Positions 1 to 10,331 of a stretch of 64,000 nt of DNA are shown here, one piece after another (position 1 is the stretch's first letter; each line of letters opens with the position of its first letter). Under the pieces are notes generated by a model, which was given only the letters and a program-made list of their open reading frames with translations, had not been told where the DNA came from and made no database searches. The translations under genes and the position numbers were made by a program. This stretch comes from Rotaria sordida (lineage: Eukaryota > Rotifera > Eurotatoria > Philodinida > Philodinidae). The stretch covers positions 1 to 64,000 of the forward strand of contig CAJNOL010000831.1 in NCBI GenBank assembly GCA_905250125.1, given 5' to 3'.

Positions 1-277
1 AGTATTTTTCATACCCATCAACTTCATGCCCGTACTCAAACCTGGGTATTGGCATCCGACCCATGGGTTGCAGTACTCTAGTAGTAAACGAAATTCTATT
101 TTTATTTACGATCAATTACAGTGGTTATCTACGACGACCATTTACAACTAACGTAAATGATCGTTTGTAATATTTTATAATCTTCATAGACAGTGTTCAT
201 GCATATTAATATTTATGAACGTATATCATTATATAGCTTACACAATTCACTTGTCTTATTGACGGGAAAATCAAACG

Positions 278-2944
278 ATGATGTTATTGTTCTGGAACTT
301 TCGATGGTTACTGTTACACTTTATAATTCTACAATTTCACGTACATTATGTAAAAACAACTTGGCCACTGTCCAACACTTCCATCATTCATTTATTAGGT
401 CTTTTTCAAGATCCAGAAAATACATCTGAAACTACCGATTTGTCTGTTCATTCTCGTGCTATGTTCAAGGCAGCAGTATTACTTTCTCAACAATATAATA
501 TAACAATTGAAGGACAATTCATAGGATGGCAAGCAGCACAAACTGGTGGCAATGTAACAGAGGCTCTTAGTGAAACATGTCAATCGGTATCTACTTCAAA
601 TATTATCGGTATTGTGGGTCCAGCATTTTCCAGAGAAGCACATATTGTTGCTGGATTTGCTGAAAGAATTGGTATACCTGTTATATCTTATGCTGCAACT
701 GATCCTGATTTATCTGATCGAAATGCTTATCCTTCTTTTTATCGTACAGTTCCTTCAGATAATACAGCTGCATTAGCCATTGTCAAATTGTTTATTCGAT
801 TTAATTGGACATCATCAATAATAATATATCAAAATGATGTATTTGGATCTGGTGGAGCTAAAGTGATAAGTGAAGTATTTATTCGAAATGGTATAATAGT
901 CAGAGAAATGATTGTATTTGATATTGTCACACGTCGTATTCGAGGTGATTTGAAAAAGTCTTTAACTAGTAGTGCAACTCGAATTGTTGTGTTATGGGTT
1001 CAGTCAACTTATACGTCTTTAGTTTTACAAAATGCTCTTGATTCTGATGTAGTTGGTCCACAATTTATATGGATATTAAGTTCTAGTGTTCCATTAGATT
1101 CTTTTAATCAAACATTTTATCAAAAGTTAATTGGAATGCTTACTATTGAACCCGTTACAGGAAAAATTGTCGATGCACCAATTAACTCAACATTGTTAAA
1201 TGCAGCATATAATATATGGAAAGCATATGAACCAGAAACATTTCCTGTATCGATGAATGTAAATTATTATTCATTATTTGCATTTGATGCAACATGGTCG
1301 TTGATCAAATCATTAGAACAACTTTGTTCAACACCTCTAAATAGTTCTTCTTCTTCATGTACATCATTTACTGGTTCTTCATTCTGTTTTGATCGTCGTA
1401 TTATTCATTCTGACTTGTTATTGAAATCAATTAGTAGAATCGAATTTCTTGGTATATCAGGTCCTATACGATTTAGTGTTAATGTAACAGATCGAATTAA
1501 TGGTTCATTTTATTATGCACAAAATGTTCAACCTTCCTCAAATGGTGTGAATTTTGTACCAGTATTAAAATATGTTGATTCTGATGGTTGGAAAACGTAT
1601 ACAGAATCAGATGTCATTGTCTGGCCAGGTAATTCATTAGTACTACCAACTGGTCGAGCAATACTCAAAGGTGTAAGCTTACGAATTGGTGTAATTGAAT
1701 CACCTCCATTTACGATGGTTACAAATGTTATTAATGGATCTGGACAGAATATAACAAAGTTAATTGGTTATGTACCTGATCTGATTGAAATTTTACAAAA
1801 TAAAATAGGATTTATTCCAATTGTTCAATTAGCACCATCAAATCAAACCTATTCAGAATTAATTCAAGCAGTAGAAAATGGTATATATGACATAGTGATA
1901 GGTGATATAACAGTTACCGCAATGCGAAGAGAACGAGTTGATTTTTCGAATGCAATATTTGATAATTATTTACGTATTATTATGCGAAAAACATCCGATG
2001 TTAATATTGATCTCTTATCGTTCTTAAAACCATTTTCACGTAATCTGTGGTGGTTAGTCTTAGGTGCTTGTATCTATGCTGGTATTTTGCTTTGTCTAGT
2101 AGAGAGACAAGATAATGAAGCATTACAAAATCGATCAGTATTTTCTCAAGTTACAATGAGTGTGTGGTATTCTTTTGGTAATATTGTCGGATATGGCGTA
2201 GACTTTGATGTGAACACAGCTGCTGGACGTTTAATAACTATTGGATTATATATGTTAAGCTTGGTATTAGTAGCATCATATACTGCTAATTTAGCATCTG
2301 ATCTAACAATATCAAAGTCGAAAAGTATTATATCTGGGATTGATGATCTTAAAAGTGGAAAAATTCCCTTTAATCGTATTGGTATTCTTGTTGGTACAGC
2401 TGCCGAAGATTATTATTTGCGAGAAATATCTGAAGGAAGTCGAAATTACTATCCAGTAGAATCTACAGAAGAATTGTATGATAGTTTATTAGCAAATATC
2501 ATTGATGCAACTTTTATGGATATTGGTGTTGCAGAATATGATACGAACAATGTCTATTGTAATTTAACTTTAGTTGGAGAAGGTTTTGATAAAAGTGTAT
2601 TTGGTATTGTTACTTCTAAAGAATGGCTATATGCACAAGATTTAGATGTAAATATTTTATCATTAAGAGAATCAGGTGAATTAGATGATTTAAGAATAAA
2701 ATGGTTTCAAATAAAGAATTGTCCTGATTCATCTGAAACATCAACTGCAATAGGAATTGAATCGATGGGTGGATTATTTTTAACATTTGGAGTGATTAGT
2801 GTTTTATCATTATTATTATTTGCATGGTCGAAGCGGCATATTTTAATAAATTATTTATTTATATTAATATGTCGAAAGAAGTCTTCACGCAAAAGAAAAA
2901 ACTCTATGAGAAGACATTCGATCAAAACTGTTGAACGTTCATAA
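278..2944 (+). CDS. Ionotropic glutamate receptor with K+-channel-like pore signature
   Basis: Single-exon ORF of 888 codons, a ligand-gated ion channel of the plasma membrane. A hydrophobic start (residues 1-24) fits a signal peptide and supports this ATG. Residues about 55-400 form a periplasmic-binding-like amino-terminal domain (IIGIVGPAFS and later motifs). The split ligand-binding domain runs about 466-575 and 690-815. R550, five residues before DFS, is the ligand carboxylate-binding Arg, T545 aligns with the conserved Thr, and D748 lies where AMPA receptors have Glu and NMDA receptors Asp. M1 is about 590-607, the pore loop holds VGYG at 637-640, M3 has SYTANLA at 667-673, and M4 is about 830-850 before a basic tail. 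Established knowledge: AvGluR1 of Adineta vaga has a K+-type selectivity signature; this looks like a homologue or paralogue. A polyadenylation-like AATAAA lies at 2985-2990. No frameshift is seen; an upstream exon cannot be excluded. Confidence 0.93.
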   Translation: MMLLFWNFRWLLLHFIILQFHVHYVKTTWPLSNTSIIHLLGLFQDPENTSETTDLSVHSRAMFKAAVLLSQQYNITIEGQFIGWQAAQTGGNVTEALSETCQSVSTSNIIGIVGPAFSREAHIVAGFAERIGIPVISYAATDPDLSDRNAYPSFYRTVPSDNTAALAIVKLFIRFNWTSSIIIYQNDVFGSGGAKVISEVFIRNGIIVREMIVFDIVTRRIRGDLKKSLTSSATRIVVLWVQSTYTSLVLQNALDSDVVGPQFIWILSSSVPLDSFNQTFYQKLIGMLTIEPVTGKIVDAPINSTLLNAAYNIWKAYEPETFPVSMNVNYYSLFAFDATWSLIKSLEQLCSTPLNSSSSSCTSFTGSSFCFDRRIIHSDLLLKSISRIEFLGISGPIRFSVNVTDRINGSFYYAQNVQPSSNGVNFVPVLKYVDSDGWKTYTESDVIVWPGNSLVLPTGRAILKGVSLRIGVIESPPFTMVTNVINGSGQNITKLIGYVPDLIEILQNKIGFIPIVQLAPSNQTYSELIQAVENGIYDIVIGDITVTAMRRERVDFSNAIFDNYLRIIMRKTSDVNIDLLSFLKPFSRNLWWLVLGACIYAGILLCLVERQDNEALQNRSVFSQVTMSVWYSFGNIVGYGVDFDVNTAAGRLITIGLYMLSLVLVASYTANLASDLTISKSKSIISGIDDLKSGKIPFNRIGILVGTAAEDYYLREISEGSRNYYPVESTEELYDSLLANIIDATFMDIGVAEYDTNNVYCNLTLVGEGFDKSVFGIVTSKEWLYAQDLDVNILSLRESGELDDLRIKWFQIKNCPDSSETSTAIGIESMGGLFLTFGVISVLSLLLFAWSKRHILINYLFILICRKKSSRKRKNSMRRHSIKTVERS

Positions 2945-4100
2945 AATTATCAATTAATGTCGTCTGTTTCATTACACTTTTAAGAATAAAACTATCTTTA
3001 TCTCAAAAAAAAAACGATTAATCAGTACACACTAAAATAACATGTGTCACATACGAATTTGTCGCGTTCTGTCTGCTGACTATTCATTCACTGTTGCGTT
3101 ATACATACACAGTCATATATAAATAACATGATTGAATGGATGGAACATACATTTTCAAACTATCCTGATGTGGTCTGATGGATATCGGGCCAACTCAAAG
3201 CTAGACAGATCTCAAGATCTGATCCACTTGAGTTTTCAGAATAGGAATAATTAAATGGAATTAAATTGAAAAACATATCATAATGATAAATCTAAAATCG
3301 GCCGAAACGTAAAAATGTCGAAAACAAAAATGAAGGTGCAGATGAGGATGTAAGAGTGATTCGAATCACGAGATATGCGACACATTTTAACTTAGTGTGT
3401 ATGAATTAAAAATAGTGATATGTGTAGATTTAAAAGAATATTATTTGATCTTGAGCAAATCCATCTGAACCATACTATTTTATATAAAAGTATTTGCACC
3501 ACCGATGAGACCTATTGCATCTTGTAGAAAGTTGTTTTCTGGTAATAATCTATATCTTCAAACTCCTCGAAAGGATAATTTACATAATTTGAGATAAAGT
3601 TAAAATACTTTAATGTTGATATTGGTACCCTCGATCATAATTTCGCTCGCAAAAAAGTGATTTTTGACAATATCTTTCAATTAGCTGTTCTTGCTTAGAA
3701 CCTATCTACATTATTATCAATCTGAAGTTCATAACTGAAGGCTTCATTTATGAAAAGATCAACTTTGCTATCCACGCCTGAGTAGAAAAAATCACTTAAG
3801 TGATTTTTTTGTTAGCATAGATGGTAAATATCGCTGAAATAATCTGTAAAGAAATATTTTTTCCTATTAAGTAGAGGATGTGGGTGTGCTCTTGATGTGA
3901 CTCTCTCTTGAATAGATACTGACGCCAACACCTCACACCCACACTCTTGTCACTCTGTGTTACTGTATCAAGACTCGATCAGTTATTAAAATCGGGATTA
4001 TTTCATTTTGATAATAGATAAATTAACAAACAAACAGAGCAGAGAATTTGAAAATAGTAAAATAGTTTTTTCTAGGAGGTACGATTCTATATAAAAATTA
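2945..4100. other. Intergenic, with a perfect short palindrome and G/T-rich blocks
   Basis: No coding region is seen. The stretch holds a perfect 24-bp palindrome centred on CTTAAG (3786-3809). Two G/T-rich blocks in opposite orientation (TGTGGGTGTG at 3879-3888 and its complement at 3934-3944) could fold as a hairpin. It lies between the converging 3' ends of the receptor and lipase-GTPase genes. Confidence 0.6.
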
Positions 4101-7100
4101 TTATCGTTCTCGATATTTATACGTATTAAAATTAGAATGTTTATCCAATATTTGATTGAAATGTTCAGTTAAGAATGTTCGTACATCGGATATTCCAGGT
4201 AGATTTCTTGGTTCATGTAAACGTAAATAATTTTCATCATCAATAGCTTCTTTATTATAACACATACAAATTAAACCTTTATCGATTTTTAATCGTTTAT
4301 TAAGAGCTTCATTTAATTCATTTTCAATTAATGAATCCGTTATTGTATCGATACCAGTAATGATAACAACAAATTTTGCCGATTGATTTAAACCATATTT
4401 CTGTTCTATTCTATCTAAAATAAACAAAACAATTTGTGTTTTCTAACATGAGAAAATTGTGTTAAGATGGCCTTGTTGCAGTCGATTTTGATTTGATTCA
4501 TTTAAGGATTTTTTATCAAATTAATTTTTTGCTCAGAAATTTACACATCTGATTCGATGCATGGACAATGTGAAGAATTTCCATTTGTCGAAATAATCTT
4601 GCTGTATGTAAGATGTTAAGGAGATTTCTGAGCCAACAACTTTCTTAAGCTAAATTATCTGCATTTTCATAAAATTATCGTAAAATCGGATATTTCTGTA
4701 ATCTAAGATTCTACTCGTACTATTTTTGACTTCAAAATATCGAGTTCGGTCTAGTCAATACTGTTTCTGTACGTCGGTTGTATCTTAGTGGTGTAACTCT
4801 TACAAAAAAATTTTGTTTAACATACTCTGATCTGTCGAAAGGCTTCCGTTTATGGGCTCCGTTTGAGTCGCTGTAGTTGCATTTACTACTTGTTGGTGTG
4901 TCTCTGTAAGCGATGTGATTGGTGACAATGATGCTGACATTTGTAGTTCGTTTATTAATGCTGCAGCCGAGTTATAATCGGTACCAGCTCTTACAACAAT
5001 AACATAAAATGTACTAAAAACAGAATAATTTTGATTCAAATGTGCTATGGTTTTTACAGGATCTGTCACACCGGGATAATCAATCAAATGAACTCTATTA
5101 CTACTATTATCGTCATATAATGTATAAATTTGCATTTGTTTAGTACGATTATCAAGATAATCACCACGTTCTGCTGGAATATTCCATAATGATTTTAATA
5201 AACTTGATTTACCAGCACGATGTGCACCAATAAATGATATATATTGTGTAGTCATCAATTGCCGTAATCTACAGATATAATAAATATTATGTAAAAATTT
5301 AAATGCATTTATTTGTGAGTCTATTGTGGTATCGGATACCATTAGCCGTGTCGAATCCTTGCCTTCATTCATGACAAATAAATGTGTGTCTTTAATTATT
5401 TTTTCTATTCCTTTATGGTCAGTTATAATAATACAATCAAAATCAATCGATTTGTTTTTCAATATGTCACATATTTGTATTTCCAACATTTTTTCATTAG
5501 CACATTTATCTGAATTACCTCCTATGCTATTCAATAAAAACGCTAAATGTTCATGATATATAAGTCTATCCAATGAATCACGACCAATAATACCTAACAT
5601 TCTGTAGGAACCTACTGTTCCTACTGCCATCGTAAGTAAGTCAACGGCAGCAAATTGTGTTCCAACAAAACTTGCGAAAGATGCACCAAATAATTGATAA
5701 CCTATTAAACCTAATAATCCAGCTTGCAATAAGACACATGTCCCAAATAATGCCACAGTTCCGAAAATAGCAAAAGATCCCGGATTCTCTTTTACTCTTT
5801 GTAAAAATGATTTATTAAAAGTATAGTTTGGTACTTCTATTAATACTTTAAATAAATCATTTATTAATCCAGACATGTCATTATATAATGTTTGATCAAT
5901 CGATATTGGTTTATTCAAATTTTTCATTTGTTGACAACGATTAAAATGTCTTTCCAATAAAGATTTAAATTTTTCATATTTATTCGGTAGTCGATTTTCA
6001 AGTAATTTCGCAAAATATCTTGAAGTACTCTTTGCTGAAAATAAATCATTGTTTGAATGTAGACAGTCAAAAAATGACCGTAGAAATGTAGCCATTAAAA
6101 AATTCATATCAAGTTCATGAAATGTTAGAGTTGTTTGTTGATTATTATTATTATCATCATCAACATAAAGTTCCAACATTAGATCAATGTTTCCAAAATG
6201 TGTATCAAGTGTATATTTTCGTGGACCAACAGTGACACGTTCTTTAATTGGTATTAAACTATTATTCATTAAAACTAGCTTATTTCGAGAGATTTCTGAT
6301 ATTGTTATAACAGAATTTGGTTGAAAGAAATTTTCAGATGTGTTTACACACATTCTTTTGTGTGTTGATAAAAAGTCTAAATGATCACCTGTAATTGTTA
6401 TCTTAATATCTGTATCAGAACAAATAGCTGTTGCTTTTCTTATATGTGGACTAAAACGTTTGACTTCGGTGACTTGCCATTGATTGTTGCTCATATTTAT
6501 TGAAGATTGAGTACGAATAATTTCACATGATAGTAATGATGAAATATATTTTTCCATATAATGATTAATAATATTTACATCCGTAATTGTAGCTGTAGAT
6601 GGGCCCAATGATTCGATTAGTTTTTTTGATATAACATCTATAAATTTTTCTTCATTATTTGTATCATCAATTTTCATTGTATTACTTTTGTAAGTAATAA
6701 TCCATTCAGTAGGTTCCAGATTACTTGATTCACTTGACGACAATACTGAACGTATAAATCCGTATTGTCCTATTGGTTTGTATTCCGTAATTTTATTTTT
6801 TAACAGATTTTTTAATTGTGGTATTAATAAATTCAAAGTCTCAACCGACGTGTTTATCACTTTTGCTGGTACACCAGTTGCTAAACTAACAAGTGGGAGA
6901 ATCGTTTTAGCAATTTGTAAACATGATTCAGCTATAGGTGCTATTGTTGATTGAAGACGTGTACCAGTTTCAACAAGATTTAATAAATTTGGTACAATAT
7001 CATTTTCATTGACTATTGTCAAAAAATGATCATTAAAATTTCTTTTAATTAAATCTTTAGCAACAGTACTATTACCAATAAATGGCGCACCAAATGTTAT

Positions 7101-7919
7101 ACTAAATATTTGTGGATTTTGTTTAAAACTTTTATTAGACAAACTGAATATAGCACATAAGTGTGCAACACTACCACCTAATGAATGACCAGTAAATATT
7201 AAACGTTTACGATCATCAAATGTAGAATGAAATTCATTCATTAATGTATCATGCGGTAACTCAGAAGCACGTTTTGAAAAACCTCTATGAGCCATACCTG
7301 ATGTTGTTAACATAGGATGTATAGTTAAATCAGTTAAGACATCATTGATATTTGTCGTACCACGAAATGCAACCCATAAGGTTTCTTCATGAATGTTACT
7401 TTTAGATATGGCTAATAGATATGGTGAAGATGCATTAGATGCAAATTTTAATCCACATTCATCAGAAGTTAATGTTGAAATACAACTATAAGATGAATAG
7501 TTTTTATTAATATGTGAAATTGGATCTGCATAATAAACAGCATCCGATAGTATGGCAGCCATTTCAATATCCATAATAGAAAAATGACACTTTTCTTTAT
7601 CGAATATTGGTTGTACTGATACACGTTTGCCAGGACGTAATTCATATTGTCTATCAGGTTTACATAAAAAGTAACCATCTGTATCTAATGAAATAATAAC
7701 AAGATCTTCATCGTCATTGTTATTCATTGATAATTGAAGTAATTTTGCGTTTGGATATTCTAATAATAGTGTTTCTCGATCATTACGTTCAATATTAAAT
7801 ATATCAGCAAGCTTTTGAAACAAAATTTGACATTGATCACTACTCACAGAACTTGCTGAATCGAATTGATTGAGATTAAGTTCTTTACGTTGTTGCTTAT
7901 AAGTTATTGATAGTATCAT
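4101..7919 (-). CDS. Class-3 lipase fused to a membrane-linked P-loop GTPase
   Basis: Two exons, 7919-4826 and 4414-4101, give 1135 aa. The donor GTATGT and acceptor TTTTAG keep the frame, and the first ATG (7919) is used. Residues about 120-460 are an alpha/beta-hydrolase of the lipase class-3 type: AFRGTT at 184-189, nucleophile elbow GHSLGG with S246, NENDIVP with D307, and a likely catalytic His at 453 (INHYMEKY). Residues about 715-772 are long hydrophobic stretches that could insert in a membrane. Residues 898-905 are a Walker A/G1 loop (GAHRAGKS) and 947-950 a G3 box (DYPG). Exon 2 supplies the rest of the G domain, where TGID may stand for the NKxD box. There is no signal peptide. The roles of lipid hydrolysis and nucleotide-driven switching are inferred from motifs. 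The pairing of the two domains is unfamiliar to me; the substrate is unknown. Both ORFs are intact, so it is probably a live gene. Confidence 0.85.
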
Positions 7920-10331
7920 CTTCAAAGAACAAAAAAAATAATTTTTTATTACTGCAAGCGGACTATTCTAAAAAGTAGAATGAATAAAATAATAATTCAA
8001 ATTCATTAAAATTCCTATTTGATGGATTTTATCTTTGCAAAAATGGAGCAAAGAACTATTATTTTGGGTACAATTTGTAAATATGTAACGAAGTACTTAC
8101 TCAATATATATATCAGACCAAGGCCAGTCTCAGAATTTTTTCTCCCGTAAAGAATAGTCGTTCTTCAAGAAAAAATAAATTTCTGATTCTAGAAAACTCA
8201 ATTTCTCCTATATTTAGTAAAATAATAAATTCACGAATTTGGAAAAAATTGTGATGATGAAGTTTCCTACATTTTCCGAAAATTAAGAATTTTAATTAAT
8301 TAAACTATTGTTAATTGTTTTATGAAACCCTCTACTGGATTCAGAGTTGAAAAATCAAGAGTTTATTCCTCTCTACTCAAATTGAATTCAACGTATCGTG
8401 TAATAAACGACGATTGCGAGACTTCATTGTGATCGTAAGACGCCCGAAGCCGAGTTTTTATTCGACATACCAAAAGTTCGAGCCAAGTTTATAATACGAA
8501 TTCTTTTGCTTGATGTGACCTAATTAAAACCACAGCATACATTTCCAATTAGTAATCGTTTTTGAAAATCGGATGCGTTTATGAATATAGTCGTATACGA
8601 AAGGCAGCCGATAAGAGCAAACACAATAAAAACAAAATGATGATAGAATAACATGATTTTATCAATGTGCATTTTATCGCAAGAATTTCACAGGTCGAAT
8701 GATACTTGCGTAAAGATGTTGGAGAAAAACTAGTGACATGTCAATATTTATCGAGCTTATCAGTCTCGATTACTCACTTGAGGACACGCCAGATTTCTAA
8801 TTCAAAGGTAATGGAGCTAAAATTTAACAAGATATAAAAGATTAACCACCGCCAAATAAGATCGTTTGTAAGTTTTTACAAGAGCAAGAGCCAATAGTGT
8901 GATTTACTCACCAGACGAAACAAAGCCATCATAATATGGCGTGTGTGAGTATAGAAAACACACATCCACTGCCTCACATACATCTTTATCTGCATGGTAG
9001 TCTACGTACGCTCAAACGATGAGCTATTGCTGATGTTTTTGGTTCGATAAATGATAGACTTCATTTCGTGTGAATTTATACACGAGATTTATCAGATTTT
9101 TTCCAATTAACGCTTTTTTCCCAGTGTTATCTTTTTTCTTATTGTTTTATTTGACTATTACTTTGCACAATGAATTGCACAATGTGTGATAAGAACGGTT
9201 TCGATCGTAAAACGAAATTACACAAGAGTACAGAAAGAAGAAAAGTAAAAAAGTGACAACACTAATCATGAAGAAGTTTATTACGAATATTATTAGAAAT
9301 TTTTCGTTTTCCTCTGCATGATGAACTAAACAGACTTTTTGAGTCACTGAAATTCCCTAAGGAATCTATTGCACTTGATACCATTCAACATGAACAATTT
9401 TCAATATGATTTTATTTCTTCACATAAATAGAACAAAGTATTCCAAAAAAATGACAAGGAAAACAAGATAGCAACCACTGTATTACTCTACTTATACGAG
9501 TAAGGTAACCAGGAAATCGTAAGCATCCGGGCGGTGTCCTACAATCTTTAAAAAAAAATTTATTCACAATAGTTAAAATTTTTCCTGAAGCTCAATTGAG
9601 TCTTCCAATCTTTGTTCCCCTAAAGACAGAGACAATCTTTATGATGGAACCAACTGATATTGTGCAATTACGTTGGCACTATTACATAGTGATACATACA
9701 ACACGACCATTGAATGTTTTTCGTTCTTCGTATAGTATACATATAGACTGTTTATAACTAGCAAACTATTGTTTTTTACTATACGATAACATCATTATAC
9801 ATTCTTTTCTTTTTATCTTTCATCTATATGATATAGATCGAAAACAACTTGCAAAAGTAAATTCTGTCATTTTCGATAGTCTTTCTTAGCTAATATTGTC
9901 AATTACAAAACATTTTCGCTGCTGTTAAAATAAAAAAAAGTTTTACATAAGAAAAAATTTCTTCAAGTTGTCTATAGGGAAATAAGAGGGTGTGGGTGTG
10001 GGTGTTGGTGTGATCACGCACTTCACCCACATCTGATCTGACTTCTAAAGAAAGTTCAAAGCTTTCCAGAAGAGCCTGAACCATACCCAGACCCCGCCAC
10101 TATACTTGAAAATGAAATTTCCCAATATTCGATAGCTTTGCCTTAAAAAGTTTATTTCTTTCTTTCACGAGAAAATATACCACATACACACACCAAAGAA
10201 GAAGCATAAAACAAGACACGGGTCATTATATATGTATGAATATGAAAGAAGTCAAGAGAAAAAAGAAACAAATAAGAGAGAGAAGAAGAAGAAGAATAAA
10301 ATACATGTTCAAGCAACATGATCTAGTATTT
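7920..10331. other. Intergenic, no gene recognised
   Basis: AT-rich DNA between two minus-strand genes. It holds the 5' flank of the lipase-GTPase gene, a G/T-rich block at 9988-10013 with two TGTGGG units, and an AGA-rich tract near 10270-10300. Short open frames here lack family motifs and look like chance. Confidence 0.5.

Noticed and set aside
193-429. Open frame overlapping the start of the glutamate receptor
   Set aside because: It is a shadow of the receptor gene in another frame, without motifs.
3352-3372. GTGATTCGAATCAC, resembling a tRNA T-arm
   Set aside because: No acceptor, D or anticodon arm could be placed around it; it is a simple palindrome.
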